Both the position numbers and the translations under genes were made by a program. 64,000 nucleotides of DNA. It comes from Rheum nobile (lineage: Eukaryota; Streptophyta; Magnoliopsida; Caryophyllales; Polygonaceae). The notes under the pieces were generated by a model. That model was not told the DNA's origin. It saw only the letters and a list, made by a program, of their open reading frames with translations, and did no database searches. Within the stretch, counting starts at the first letter, position 1. The number at the start of each line of letters is the position of its first letter. The stretch covers positions 4,464,001-4,528,000 of the forward strand of contig WOAB01000568.1 of assembly GCA_027886185.1 (NCBI GenBank). Reading direction: 5' to 3'. Positions 22,712-35,449 of this stretch are shown one piece after another.

Positions 22712-24289
22712 ACCTACACAAGGTTAGCTTAATTATAACCTTAAATACACACGCACACTATGGATATTGGCCAAATTCTCACTCATATTAGAAGTCCATA
22801 TCTGTACAAAAGTCTCTTCCTCAAGCCTACGGTATGGCCGTATATACCTCTTTGAAGGCATATTCTGAGGTATGCACCCACTACTGCACTCCCATACCCG
22901 GGGTCGCCTTCACACATAATTCTGATGGTGGTACATTTGCGTCCTAGTCACATGCAAACCCCATGCATGGATGTCCTTGCTTTTTTCATTTGACCACTCG
23001 TATGGATGACAAAACACATTCACAAAACACAATTAAACAAGTCATTCACATAATGAACAAGTCAACCACAACATGAAATCATCCAGATCTCAATACACTA
23101 CATGACATAGTCTTTCATACATGAGTCACAATAACCATAGGATCTTGCCTTGTTAATGACATTCGGCTCTTTGAAAGTTTCAATCAAGACCGTATATCCT
23201 CAAATAAATAGAATGCAATTAATTTCACAATAAATTCATAACTTTTACATATCAAGATCTTAAATTTGACAACTTAATGTCCAATTGAGAACGTCAATAT
23301 AACTTGATCTAAAACACTTAAAAAATTAACAATAATATGTTCATGATAAACGTGCATGAGTCTAGGTCATTATCAAAGTGGGATGTGTAATAAATCTTTT
23401 TTCAATAATTCATTAAAAATAAATAAAGTCAGTATCGCAGATCCTGTGCACTATTTTTTAAAAATCATAAACAATTCATCATACTTTCAAATCGAAGGAT
23501 TCCAAAGTATACACCTTCTTAATTTCAAATATTAAAATAAGTAAAAGGAATAGTCCAAAACGTTCCGCAAAATTCAAAGAAAATGTACGAATTGAATTTC
23601 TCATTATGAAACATGAAAACTTGAAAATCAGCTCTTTCTCACATTCTATATGTTTAGAAATAAGTTCGCAAAAAATATATTTTCAGTTTAACAAATAAGA
23701 GTCTGTTTCACGTAAAAATGGACGCTACAATGCAATGTGTGAAGCATCTTGCACCGTTGGATTAAAGGGTTGTGTAGCTAAGATTAAAAGGAAGCGGTTC
23801 AGCAAAAACCAAAAAAAAGGGTTTGGTTCATTTAAAATGGCAAATTCGTAAATATCTCAAACCCAGAGTTACAAGGGTACGGAGGCCACCTCGATCTCAT
23901 CTTCGCTTCAGGGCTCCTCTACTCCTCTCTCTTGTTCATCCATGGCAGTTAACAATCACTGCCGAATTTTTCGAATCCCGTTGAGCCATTCTACAAACAT
24001 GGAATCTGACCTTGATTTTCGACCTTCTTTGTCGCATGTCCATGAAAGCTCCGGTGAATTTCTAAAATTCTTCACCGCAGGTCCTTGGAATCTCCGATTT
24101 TTTACCTTCTTCATCAGCAATCGATGGAAGCCTTTTTACCTACTTCTACTTGTGGTTCTCGGTCGACAACCAACAACGCACAACAAAAGGAACATTGCAT
24201 CTAATTTGGTGCACACAATTTAGGAGTTTTTGGATTCAAAATATTATAATGACTCAAATGTAGGCTACGTAACTGTGTGGATGGCTGAG

Positions 24290-24980
24290 TTTCAGATTTA
24301 CATCTGAATGTTCATAGAAAAGACTAAGGTTCATATTTTGTATGTGAATGTTCATATATAGTACTTTACGGTTCATATTTAGTCATTTGAAAAACATTCA
24401 TGTTCCTCTTCCATGGTCTTGCACCATCGAAAAGACTAAGGGTTGATTTTATCATAGCCTATTAGCTCAAATGGTAGAGCAATGTGTTGGTGCACATGGA
24501 TGTGGGTTCGAATCCCTCATAGGCTACATATCGTGCTTGTGAAAAGTCTCAGTTCAAGTTGGGTTCACGTGTATCATGTTCAAGTTCATATATATTACCT
24601 TATGGTTCATATGTTGAAGTGAATGTTCATATATAGTCTCCTCATGTTCATATATAGTCCTATCATGTTCATATGCTACATGTCAATGTTCATATATAGT
24701 CCCTAGTGTTCATATGTTACAAGTCAATTTTTCATATATTGTTCCCTCGTGTTCATATGTTACAAGTCAATATTCATATATATTCCCCTCATGTTCATAT
24801 GTTACATGTCAATGTTCATATAAACTTATCTAATGTTCATACTTTACTTTTGAAAAAAATCTTATTTCCATAATCCGTGAACCATATAAATAAACTAGGG
24901 TTCATATGTATGTCAATGTTCATATATATTCATCTAAAGTTCATATTTAATAAATGTTAGGGTTCATTAAAATGTTGTTT
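24290..24980 (+). repeat. Degenerate GTTCATAT repeats
   Basis: Irregularly spaced copies of AATGTTCATATATAGTCC and CATGTTCATATGTTACA, every 25-50 bases, inside the non-autonomous element and broken by the tRNA-like sequence. Confidence 0.8.
24456..24525 (+). tRNA. tRNA-like sequence, probably a pseudogene
   Basis: The acceptor arms AGCCTAT and ATAGGCT pair perfectly (7 bp). D arm GCTC-AAATGGTA-GAGC, anticodon stem ATGTG/CACAT and T loop GGGTTCGAATCCC are all recognisable, so A and B box promoters are present. The anticodon loop is six bases (TTGGTG) and the T stem has a T-T mismatch, so a functional tRNA is unlikely and no amino acid can be assigned with confidence. It could be a captured tRNA or a SINE head. 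There is no CCA and no clear T-run terminator. Confidence 0.5.
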
Positions 24981-26683
24981 TGGGATTCAAATCGGGGTGG
25001 GTTGGATATTGATTTGGGTGTTTGAGGGTGAAGAACACAATGACGCGCTTTGATTTTAACAATTTGGACTGGAACGAGTATGAGTATCTCTCTCAATCAT
25101 GTGCATCTCGTTCAAACATTTCATCGAACACCTTGTGGACATCTCTCAACACACCAACCATTTCAAACTCAATCTTCTCAATCCAGAAATCAATCATCTC
25201 CATCAACGATTTCTACTTGACTGAATGATAATGACTATCCCAAATGAATCTTAGAAACATTACAAAAGAGACGAATCAAGAAAAAATAAAACACAAAAAC
25301 AAAACTAAATTTTAGGGTTCGAATCGCACCACCCGAATTTATCCATCATGAAACAAAAAAAACTGAGGCGAATCGCAACACCAGAATTCAATAATAGAGA
25401 ACGAGAAAGAAATCCACCATATGTTACATGAAGAAGGAATCAACAATGGTGAATTAAACTTGGAGAAGTGGAGCGCAAGAGGTAAAAGATCGAATAGGCT
25501 CCTGGGGATGGAATTCTCAAATGGAAAATTGACCAAAATGCCCCTCTGCATTTTAAAATGCTCTAACACAAAGATATAAGTTGTACCGTTAGATAGAATT
25601 AGATGGACGACCGAGATGATTTCGTATATTACACGGGAAGACATATTTATATCCGATCCTGAATCTAACAAATAAATTATATATATTTCTAATATACGTC
25701 CACACGTTAAGAAGATTATACAATAAAAAACAAGGAAAGATCTTTTCATTTATGACTTTAAAAAGGTAGTTTAATTCTAGGTTGCATAATTTGAGTGTCG
25801 AATATTAAAAATAACTTTAAATCGAAAACAATTGTTTTTGGGCTCAAACCAGTTCCAAACAGTCACAAACATATCCTCGTTTATCGTATAAAGTAACCAT
25901 TAGGACACAATAAATCATTAACAAATTATAAGCAAAACATTTCACAACTCAAATTCAAATCAACTTTTCTGATTAAACAATTGTTATAGATATCAAACGA
26001 TCGCGAAATATTACAATTTTTCATACAAAACTACCTATATATGTTTAAAACACACCAATAGAGTTTCATATTAAAATAAGATGTATAACTATTTTTTAAA
26101 TTATAAGTCGTATCATTGTTGAACAAATTCTTAACAAAGATTTAACGACCACCTGCCCTTGTGACGGCGCATGGGGTCATGTCTTATGGATTTATGTGGC
26201 ATTTTTCTTTCGACAATATAAAATACAAAGAGAGGAAAATAATAGAATTTGAATTGTCGAAATCCGACACCATACGTATAAACAATGGTGTTAGGAGATT
26301 GAGTGAGATTTCTAGGTTGTGAGAAAGAAAGAAAAAATGGAATGGTGGCGTGGAGAAGAAGAAGAGATGAAAGTTGGGTTCTTATAGGGTAAAACAATGC
26401 CTTATTTAGAGGTGAGGAAAAAATCAATTGTGATGAAGTTTCTGGAAAGAAGATTTCATTTTATTAATTCTAATATAAAGTGAATTTGTTTTGGATAACA
26501 CTTAGAAGAAAAACATAAATTTGAACATATTATCTTTTCATAAGGAATTTATTTGACATAAAATATATATTTAAGTTTTTAATACAATTATCAAAATAGA
26601 ATAAATTTCATAATTCATATTAAAATGAAAGACATTTAAAATTATAACCTTATTTAAAATCTAAAATTTAATGGGTTATTACA

Positions 26684-26780
26684 TTACTACCCCTTAAAAT
26701 AAATTTTGTCCCTGAAACTTGAAAAAAATGAAATTATTGGTTAGAACATATACACTTGAAAATACAAAATTTGTTGTAAT
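26684..26780 (-). other. PPT flank of a second family E unit
   Basis: On minus, TTATTTTAAGGGGTAGTAA precedes the LTR start at 26683, as expected for a polypurine tract. Homology with 6815-6925 ends near 26780, where Tat-like sequence on the other strand begins. Confidence 0.5.
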
Positions 26781-26869
26781 TTGCTCAGGTATGACAAATT
26801 CGGCATCAAGTTGCATGCCCTGAATGATTGGTATAAGATTTTAGTTCGACAGTGCTTGGGCCTATAGAC

Positions 26870-28640
26870 GAACAATTGCTACAAACTGAATAAGGAAACA
26901 TTACTCAGAAATGGACAATGCACATTGATGGGGCTTCGAACATGAGTGGAGTCGGACTGGGTCGTACTAAATTCGCCACAGGGGGGCAAGATAGCCCAGG
27001 CCATGCATTGCGAGTTTCTAGCAACCAAGAAAGAGGCTGAGTAGGAAGCATTTTGGCTTGACTCCAGCCAAAAACTTTGGGTTGCAATATCTTGAGGCAA
27101 TCTGTGATTCTCTGCTTATTGTCAATCAAGTGAATCGGTCTTATGCAGCTAAGGATTCCAAAATGACGTCGTATTTGGAAGGTGTACGCAAATTGGTACA
27201 ATCATTTCAAACTTTTCAAATCAAGCAAGTTTTGAGAGACATGAATACGCAAGCCGATGCATTGTAAAATCTCGATTCGGTCATCGATCCTCAAGAGTAC
27301 GAGAAGAACCCATTCATACACATCTTGATTCCATCGATTAAGAAGGTGACAAGTTCAATCCATAGTGGTGAAATTCTACCAGGGCGACAATCCTGGATAG
27401 CCCAAATCCTTGAGTGGTTGAAACATGAAAATCTGCTAGAAGACAAATCAGAATGTGACACCTCAGAATTCGTCGACATTTGGCTTAAAAGAAGGTGTCA
27501 TATTCAAGAGATTGGGTTCTATATTACAATTGAGGTAGACAATGAAGTACAAGAGGTCTTGCATGACTTGCACGATGATAAATGTGGGGACCATTCTGGG
27601 GGTCAAAGTCTTTCTACCAAAGCAAACAGATCAAGGTGCTACTGGCCCCCCATGAGAAATAACTCGATTGAGTATGACGCTTGTTAGAGACACGCTTTGA
27701 CAACGTATCAACCTCCAGAATTGTTGCATCCAATCTCATCTCCTTGGCCCTTCATGAAATTAGGGATGGACATTATTGGCAAACTGTAACCTACTTCTGG
27801 ACAACGCATCTATCTCTTGGCTATGACAGATTACTTTTCTAAGTTGATTGAAGCTTAAGCATTTAAAGAGGTAAAAGATTCACATGTTATCTCTTTCATA
27901 AGGCGTAATATTCTGAATGGGTTTGGCGTCCCAGCGACCATTGTCTATGATAACGGGTCACAATTCATAAGTGACAAGAGGAGAACATCCTGCCAAAAGT
28001 GGAACATACAACAAGTCACATCTACTCCAAGATATCCATAAGCCAATGGGCTGCAGGCTGAATCGAGTATCAAAGTGATCATTAACAACCTTAAAAAATT
28101 GACTCAAATCAACTAAAGTTGGATGGGCTTATGAGCATCCTCTTATTCTATGGTTAGACCGAACAATGCCTAAAACGGCAATATGCCACATACATTTTCC
28201 CTCTAGTCTATGGTTGTGAGGTCATAATCCCTACAAAAAACAAAGTGTCAGCGGCTAAGTACGGCTTGATGACGAAAAATCAAAACAACAACATTTTAGT
28301 CCATGACCTGGATATTGTCGACGAATTGAGAAATGAGGTCAGTTGCACAATGGCGGTGTATCAGCGAGTCATTTCCAAAGGCAACAACAAGAACATCAAG
28401 GTGAGAACATACAGAGTAGGTGATTAGGTCCTACACAAAGTGTTTCAAAACACATAGGAGCTGAACGCGGGGAAGTTGTGAAGGCTCGTATCAAATTACC
28501 AAGATCGTCAGCCAACGTGCCTACAAATTGTTAGTCATGGATGTCAACCAATCTCAAGAAGCTAGAATGCTACTCACCTGAAACAATATCATTTCTAAAC
28601 CATTCTTATTTCTTCCTTAATTACATACCTTGCACTACTT
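26870..28640 (+). pseudogene. Tat/Ogre-like pol remnant: RNase H and integrase
   Basis: RNase H pieces: TMHIDGASN (about 26915), then SLLIVNQVNRSYAAKDSKM and LRDMNTQADAL (to about 27265). Integrase: zinc-binding region HDLHDDKCGDHSGG then CYWPPM; DDE core GMDIIGKL, VYDNGSQF and STPRYP...ANGLQAESSIK; C-terminal VYQRVISK and VRTYRVGD. Many stops and frameshifts occur (for instance about 27265, 27685, 27786, 28099). Gag, protease and RT are missing. The motif style is Tat/Ogre, not Tekay. Dead copy. Confidence 0.8.
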
Positions 28641-29640
28641 TCCATCTTTTCATTTCATTTTCATCTTGACTATGGATTACTGACTTAAGCATTAGAGGGT
28701 CGTTGGAGGAAGCACAATGGTCAAGTTCCAAAGCTTACTTACAAAATATGCAAGGTACAAGGCAATAACATGGCATTATGACAACGCCTCAAGAACAAAG
28801 GCTTATCTAATTCAACGACGGATAAGTTACATGGCCAACCGCCAACATGTTGAAATACACGGGCGTGGGCGTTCAGATGACATATTTGTATCAATCAACA
28901 CGATATAACGCCGATGCTTGAACAAAGGCTTCATCGTCCCAACTATAGGATGATATCATCTACGTGACTAGTTGCCATAATACGTCGGGGGTTGGAAAAT
29001 GCAATGTATACGTAATGCGTTTAAATGAAGAAGCAATAATATATAAGTAGACTCTTTTTTATATTCTCTTGTTATTGACAAATTGAATTACCTTATATTA
29101 TGAGCATTATATAAAAAGGAAGATGATTGTTTTCACTTAGTGTAACATGTCACCTTATGTCACAAATATCAATTTTGATTTTGTGCAAAAAACATTTAAG
29201 CATATGCGATTCAACATTTACAAGTACGTACTAACTTAACTAACTTTTGCGTTTGCGCACAAAAAATAGACATACAGTATAACATGTCAACAACTTGACA
29301 AAATTTACAGATGACATGTGGGTTGTCAAAATAATTTGACTAAATTCGCAGTTGTCCAAAACAACGCCAACATGGATACACTTTATTAAGCAATCCGACG
29401 TCATTACAAGCAATAAATCTGACACAAAACGAAACGATAAAAGATTGGTTGGAATTTCAAAATGTTATTAGAATCGACATAATATGGTAACAAACTTAAA
29501 GTATTTGACAATAGTAGACTTTATTCAAACACATTTATCAGAAATGACATTGTTACAACAAGGATGATATATACCAAAATGTATACTTCCTGTAACTAAG
29601 TTTGCAAAATTACTATTATGTAAAACATTTCTAGTGTCTT
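28641..29640. other. No gene seen; probable 3' region of the Tat-like element
   Basis: It starts with CTGACTTAAGCATTAGAGGGT (about 28680-28700), resembling the 3' flank or LTR edge often seen after Tat pol. The rest is AT-rich and non-coding. I could not set LTR borders. Confidence 0.35.
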
Positions 29641-30183
29641 CGGAATGTCAATACTTCGGCTCTCATGCAAGGCTTGCTCACACATGTGAAAAAGACATCA
29701 AATATGCAAAAAGTATACAATAAAAGAAACATGCCAACAATATCAAAACATAAAACATAACACGGACTCACTCCTATGACCAGGACTCAAAACACAAAGT
29801 GCTCTACCACAAAGAATAGTCATAATGTTCATCTATCACCACCGACGAGAAAAGCTACCAAACATCAAAATGAAATTGTTCACCTAACAAAATCATAGGT
29901 GGAGTTAAGCATCATCTTTGGAACAGCATGAATGATGAAAACCATATTAGCACTCCAAAAGGGAGGTTCTTTCTACAAATTAGCATCTTCAGGATTCCTT
30001 AAAGGCCCCGGAAACGCCTTTTCAAAAGAAGCCCTTTCTTTCACAACCTCCCATGCATCATCCTTCTTAGTTGTTGCTTCCTCCATAGCTCTCACGCGAG
30101 CCTTCCTCCATGATATGTCTCAGCTTTGTCAAGTTCCTATTCTAGGCATATATGCTCTTTAATAGCTTTGGATAACCTCAACT

Positions 30184-30472
30184 TTAAATCTTTTTGATGC
30201 ATTCTCTAGCTTTCCTCACGTTCTCATCCAGATTTATAATTTTTGAAGACAATGCCTTCATATTTTCCCGTTCGAAAGCCAACTGCATTTCCATTTTCTC
30301 AAAATCTAGCACCATCATCCTCGAGGACTCAAATATCCCTAGTACGTAAAGATTGCAAAGCCTGCAATGTAACGAATCAAATTAAAATGTTGGCACATTG
30401 AAGAAAGCATGATAAAACAACTATGAAATAATGGAAATGACAACAAATCTACCTGTCATTGAAGTCCTAGGC
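30184..30472 (-). pseudogene. Spliced TE-derived pseudogene, 3' exons (coiled coil)
   Basis: Minus-strand continuation of the gene split by the TAGGC insertion (other parts at 55045-55776 and 60060-60216). Exon 30453-30472 ends CAG|GTAGAT (donor). An intron runs to the acceptor TTGCAG at 30362. The last exon gives a charged heptad-like helix (LDFEKMEMQLAFERENMKAL...) ending at a TAA at 30184-30186. In-frame stops and a frameshift show it is dead. By context this is the C-terminus of a plant-mobile-domain or 'plant transposon protein' type gene; that assignment is inference. 29641-30183 holds related decayed sequence with no clear exon. Confidence 0.5.
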
Positions 30473-32029
30473 TGTAACACCCCCAACTTACGTCGGTAGT
30501 GCCACACGCTAGTGACCTCAGACGTTGGTGTCTGATGTCACCCTAGGCTTTAATCGGAACAATTAATCTTAATTAAACATGTTAAATAACGAAGGATTTA
30601 ACAGCGAAAGACATTTTTAAATGAAACTCAATCATTTATATTAAAAGATCTCTCATCAAACGAGAGAAGTGTTTTTACAACAGAGTGAAATTTCAGCGGA
30701 AGACTTTAAGAATAAACCTATTACATGACTTAGTGATAAGAATATATTACAATAATATTTGACAACCTTAAAAATACTAATACTTGAACCTTCAACTACA
30801 AGTATCTTCTTCAATTGGTTACTTCAAGTTTCGGGAACCAACCACTGATGTGCCGTATAGGACGGATGACACCAGCCAACCATGCAAGGAATAAAACCCG
30901 GTTGGTTAGTCTAATGAATGACTATGCAAGGGTGAAAACAGAATGGTCCTAGTAATCGTAACCGTTTACTATCATTGTCCCTCGAATAAAAACCGAAGGA
31001 ACGATATATAACCCGGAACTTTCACGGAATGATTAGAATTTAGACATGCACTGAAAAGAAGGCTCCAAAGGAATTGAGTCTTATGGGAAAATATATGAAG
31101 AGAAGACTCCAATAGATTGAGTCTTATGGGAAAGTATAACAAATGTTTGGGAACGTTAAAGTCTTCATACAAGCATTTAAAAACGACTTGACTATTTGGG
31201 TCAACGACCAACCTCACCGCGCAATGTGAATCCAGATTGGAAAGAAGACTTACTCTAATCGAAGTCCAGGTGGTTTCCATGTTGTACTCCTCGCCCGAGG
31301 GTATATATTAATTATGTGCATAATTGCACTTATCTTATTTAATTTCAAAACGCACATTTACGTTATAAGCTTTTAAGATATATCATCTCATCATGAGAGA
31401 TATCAGATGGAATAAATTCTGAATGTCGGCACCAGTTGTGTGTACCTACCCTGAGTAAGGGTATAGTTATGACCAGAGAGAGTATTAGGGAAAAATCCTC
31501 CTAATACCAGTTATAAAGAAACGACTAGACCTCGTAAGGTATATAGCGTTCCTACGAATACTCGTTCTAACTATAATGTATAAGTTCACACATAAAATCC
31601 ACACCAATACCATCATGGTAATAACAGATATAATAGCGTTGTTTCTAGCAATATATACAACCTATTATAATATCACATTTTAAATCATATTATTTATAAA
31701 AATTTGTTCCCAAAACAAAAGGAAAAAAAATTCATCCCAATTTAATTAACAATTCGAAATAATTGATAACTAACGGAAACATGGAATGATAAGCAAGAGC
31801 GAACCGCCACTTGCCTTAATCTAGACGAACGGTTGAGCGACGACGGGTTTCTGGGTCCGGAACGGGAACGGAAATCGGATTACAGATTCCTACGATGACC
31901 CACAACGAAACCCTAGGTTAGATTCGACAATAAAATGATACGAATCTAAGAAAGAATGAACGAAATCGAAAGAATGAAAGTCCCGCCCGAGACCGGATTG
32001 TCCAAGGCCACGATCGCGATTGCCAAGGC

Positions 32030-32592
32030 AATCCGCGGTTGCGGCAGGGATTCCGCGGTCGCGGCCATCGAGGACTTCGTCCGTGAGTGTCAAAGACAGT
32101 GGCCGCGGATGCGGCCGACCTTGTCACTGCCGCGGTCACGGCAGTTCATGTCCGCGGTCGCGGCCATGAACTCCGGCGACCCTAAAACGGAGAAAACTCA
32201 CCAGCGATGACACGACAGGGCTCGAGATGAGGGGGCTTCCACTCCGGTCCACCTTGCACCTCGAAAGCACCACTCCTCGGCCACCACCACCATCGGCGAG
32301 AGCTCCGGTGACTCCACAAGAATTCCGGCGAGCTCGAAACTCCGGCAACTAAGGAAAATGAGAGAGAGAGGAGATCTGATGTTTGGGTGCTCAAAACCCT
32401 CCATCCCGGCCTCCTTTTATAGCCAAAGAAGGAGAGCAGCCCCCGACCAAATCAACGGCGACTCAGAAGATCGACGGAGATGAAGAACACGTGGCACGCA
32501 TGCACTTTTCCGCGGTCGCGGAAAATTCCCTTTCCCAGTGCTGCTGAGCACTATTTTTCCGCGGTCGCGGAAGTTCTGCCGCGGTCGCGGAA
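32030..32592. repeat. Dispersed perfect inverted repeats TTCCGCG-GT-CGCGGAA
   Basis: The best copies are TTTTCCGCGGTCGCGGAAAA (32506-32525; 9-bp arms, GT loop), TTCCGCGGTCGCGGAA (32557-32572) and CCGCGGTCGCGG (about 32579-32590). Further copies, some with one change, lie at about 32032, 32052, 32101, 32129 and 32150. The same set is in the 5' LTR at about 54235-54370 and 54710-54795. Confidence 0.9.
32411..32424 (-). promoter_or_regulatory. Putative LTR TATA box (T3, 3' LTR)
   Basis: The minus strand reads GGCTATAAAAGGAG about 420 bases into the LTR, between the two hairpin clusters. Confidence 0.55.
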
Positions 32593-32842
32593 ATGTCCTT
32601 TTCGCATCCGTTTGCTCAGGAAAGGATATAACACGGGTTTCAACCCCGGAAAATAAATATTTGTACCCAAACAAATATTCTAAGCCTCGACAATACGTCG
32701 AATGTATTTTCCAAGGCTCAGGGAATTTTTATAGAGATCATACACGTTACAGAAATTCCGAATTTTGCCAAACGCGTCTTGCTTTCCCAACGAGAGTTGG
32801 AAATTTACCCAAATACCCTTACTAAAAATGAGGGGTATTACA

Positions 32843-32862
32843 TCACTACCCCCTCAAAAGAA
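32843..32862 (-). other. Polypurine tract of T3
   Basis: On minus, CTTTTGAGGGGGTAGTGA runs straight into TGTAATACC of the 3' LTR. It has the standard form for this lineage. Confidence 0.75.
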
Positions 32863-34199
32863 GTTTTGACCCCGAAACTAGCATTGCTAAACTAATGGGA
32901 CCTGTTTCACCATAATCTCACTACCTGATCTTAACTTCCTTAATCATTGCATCAAGTACTTGCTCGTGGAAAATGATATGTTTCCTCAACCATACCACTA
33001 TCTCGCATAGCCTACTTCCACGTACTATTCTTGTACTAACTCGTGACCATCCTCAAGGTCATAATTATCTTAGGATAATTGTCTCCTAAAATCATCGCCA
33101 TAGACTCGCTAAACCTTAAGCATAAGAATACACATATTTCTCTTTCACTTTTCTCTAAACTTCTCCTAAAGTATGTACCTTATCTTCCTTAAGTCGATAT
33201 CCTTGAACAAATTTGGTTTCCGAAACCTATACCACCAAAAATCGAACTATTTACACGATCATGATTCCACTTACAACATACTGCCTACATTCTTTACTCT
33301 TGCTAGAACAGATGTGATAATTCACAAGATTACCATTGTCTCGCTCAGATTATCCATTATAATCTCCAGTATAACATTGCTATGTTGCCCTATTCCTCAA
33401 AAAGACCTTGATGTCCTCAAATAGAAGGATACAACATTTTTCTACTAACTTTCCTTCGATGATCAGATCCTCAAAGTACATACATAGAATTCCACTATAC
33501 CTCAACTTAGTACCTCTCTTGTCATATAGACCTTACTCCTTACATACACGACTCACCTATTACATTGGTTACCTTACTCACATTTGGCCCTTGTGCCATA
33601 TCTTTAACTCAAAATCTCCACTCATGTGATCCCACAATTACTCACACCACAGCCTATGTCCGATTACCTCAACATGATTTACTAATCCTCTCTATAGGAT
33701 TATACTCTCGTCTTACCCAAACGTGTCATACGATCACCTTAATAAACGTGGGTCACCTTTTCCTCAAGTCCACTTGATATCATCTACATACTTACTTTAT
33801 GCCACACTATTGACCTTCAAAACCGTAACAACTTTTACCGGTCGAGTTTGCTATTCACCCAAAAATCCTTAGGCAATCAGTTGTCCTCATGCGATTTATT
33901 ATCCCAAATCGAGCACCCGTTTGCTTTACGGATATTTACCGTATATCCAAGATTAACCTAACGTATTCCATTATTCAGTCTCTAACTTAAGCCTTTAAGG
34001 TTCTTCAATTCTATTTACTCAAAAATACCATATTGATGAACGATGCATTGCCATCAAAATCACTCACTTTACGTCCTAATCCTTCAATGAGTACATACAA
34101 GTAAACACTGTCACTTCACTCCTTAAACGTACATACGACCATTTTCCATGCTACATCCTTTTGGTTTATCGATATCCTCCGAATATCTAGGCCCTACAC
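32863..34199. other. T3 internal region, no gene
   Basis: Pyrimidine-rich on plus, with many stops in all frames. Short open frames here have no recognisable motif. The last about 110 bp resemble 49930-50050, so it belongs to the same degenerate repeated internal sequence as 49387-50850. Confidence 0.6.
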
Positions 34200-34439
34200 T
34201 GATAGGTGTTATTTCATACACCTTTATTAGCAATTATTAGCATGATTTGGAGGAGTTTATGAGTGGTTTTTAGGCTAAGTCTGTGATCCAGAAGTTATGA
34301 AGAGAAGTGAAGATATCCCAGGATTTACAGCTTAGATGGAGACATGAGGATGGAGATGGAGCTGCTGAAGCATACATGGAGACGACTACCAACACTTGGT
34401 AGTAATGAAGAGCAACAGAAGAAGAGAGTGAGCTAGCTC

Positions 34440-34570
34440 ACCGCCCCGCGCCGGAGTCACCACGGCCCGGCGGTGACTCTCAGAGAAGAATGAAACCCCG
34501 TGCCAGAGGAAGCCACCGCCCCGCGGTGGAGAGCCTGACGCCCCGCGGTGGATCTCACCGCCCCGCGGCA
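34440..34570. repeat. Cluster of CACCGC-CCC-GCGGTG inverted repeats (D1 LTR)
   Basis: Four to five copies in 130 bp; the perfect one is 34513-34529 with 7-bp arms. Variants read ACGGCCCGGCGGTGA, CGCCCCGCGGTGG and CACCGCCCCGCGGC. The 3' LTR has the same set at about 48263-48400, with point changes. Further copies lie in the gag linker (43955-44150), the UTR (45499-45534) and the ORF1 leader (45905-46035). Confidence 0.88.
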
Positions 34571-35404
34571 GCCGTGTTAAATGCCGCGCGTCTGAAGACA
34601 TTTATTTCCTTTTATTTCGTTCAGATTTTGTTATTTTATTATTCTGTTTCCTTTATTGTTTGCATTAGTTTTAACCTAGTTTTCTTAAGACTATTTAAGT
34701 CCTCTTTCTAGGTTAAGAGGAGACTGGTTACAATTGCTTTACATCAGACATTATTTTCCCTTAGTTTTCATTCTCGTTCTGAATGGAGAACTAACTTCTC
34801 TTTGTTCTACTAGACGATTGAAGCAATACAGTTGATGTGTTTGTGAGATTTCTATTCTTTGTTCTTATCCTTATAAGTGTTGGTTTGATTCTCTTGGTTA
34901 TATTGAATATTGATTTCTTGTTGTTCTTCTTAGCCTGATCAACTAGGTTGAATACTTTTTATCAATTGCTAGGATTGCATATAGGGGTTCTGAGTGCATA
35001 TCTAGTAGCAAACACAATTGTGCGTATAGGGGTTCCGAGTGTACAATTGTGAGTGAGAATCAGTTGCATGCGAGTATTAATACGTCTTTCTATTTGTATG
35101 TATCCTATATCCTTGTGTGTATTGCTATTGCTTTGTTGGTGGTAAAGTATACTGACAACTATGAGAATCGGTGGTATTTTACCATTGGCATAGTGATAAG
35201 TCTATCGACAACTGTGACAATCGATAGTACTTAAGATCAGGGTGGGAACAACTATAAGGATAGTAAAAGAACTTGGATTAAATAGATTTCTGTGATCAAA
35301 TTATATCTATGTATTGTGGATCTCGCTCTAGTAGGACTACTTTCCCCATTATATTTTCTCAACTCAATCAAACTTGTTTGCTTTGCTCTCTCGTGATAAC
35401 TAAA

Positions 35405-35449
35405 CCCCCCTCCCCCCCCCCCCCCCCCCCCCCCCCCCCTTTGCTTGTT
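35405..35449 (+). repeat. Poly-C tract in D1 5' LTR
   Basis: C6-T-C38. The 3' LTR has a C24 run at the same place (49227-49250). Exact lengths may be assembly-dependent. Confidence 0.9.

Larger units (their letters stand above)
23699..25665 (+). mobile_element. Non-autonomous element with GTTCATAT array (copy 2)
   Basis: A 1967-bp insertion flanked by the perfect 10-bp duplication TAACAAATAA (23689-23698 and 25666-25675). The empty site is seen in the sister LTR near 5785. The ends are GAGTCTG and, inverted, GATTCAG, so terminal repeats are very short. The duplication length suggests a Mutator-like non-autonomous element. It contains a 93-residue frame at 23942-24223 (MAVNNHCRIF...; no recognisable domain, possibly a captured fragment), a tRNA-like stretch (24456-24525) and about 15 degenerate copies of GTTCATATATAG/GTTCATATGTTACA (24290-24980). 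Confidence 0.65.
22712..26683 (-). mobile_element. Family E LTR, distal part, interrupted
   Basis: Continuation of the LTR that starts at 7265, ending on minus with TGTAATAACCC at 26683. The flank at 26684-26780 carries the same PPT-type sequence as 6815-6925, so this LTR is also preceded by internal sequence. One LTR thus serves as 5' LTR of the left unit and 3' LTR of a second unit, a recombinant LTR-internal-LTR-internal array. It holds the insertion at 23699-25665. Apart from that I see no gene. Confidence 0.6.
30473..32842 (-). mobile_element. 3' LTR of T3
   Basis: 2370 bp, TGTAATACCCC at 32842 to GGGTGTTACA at 30473 (minus). Collinear with 52687-55044, with scattered differences that cluster near the PBS end. 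Inverted repeats TCCGCG-GT-CGCGGA lie in two clusters (about 32030-32166 and 32506-32592) around the TATA-like GGCTATAAAAGGAG at 32411-32424. Confidence 0.9.

Noticed and set aside
23942..24223. 93-residue frame as a real gene
   Set aside because: No recognised domain and located inside a non-autonomous element; it may be a captured fragment, which I cannot show.
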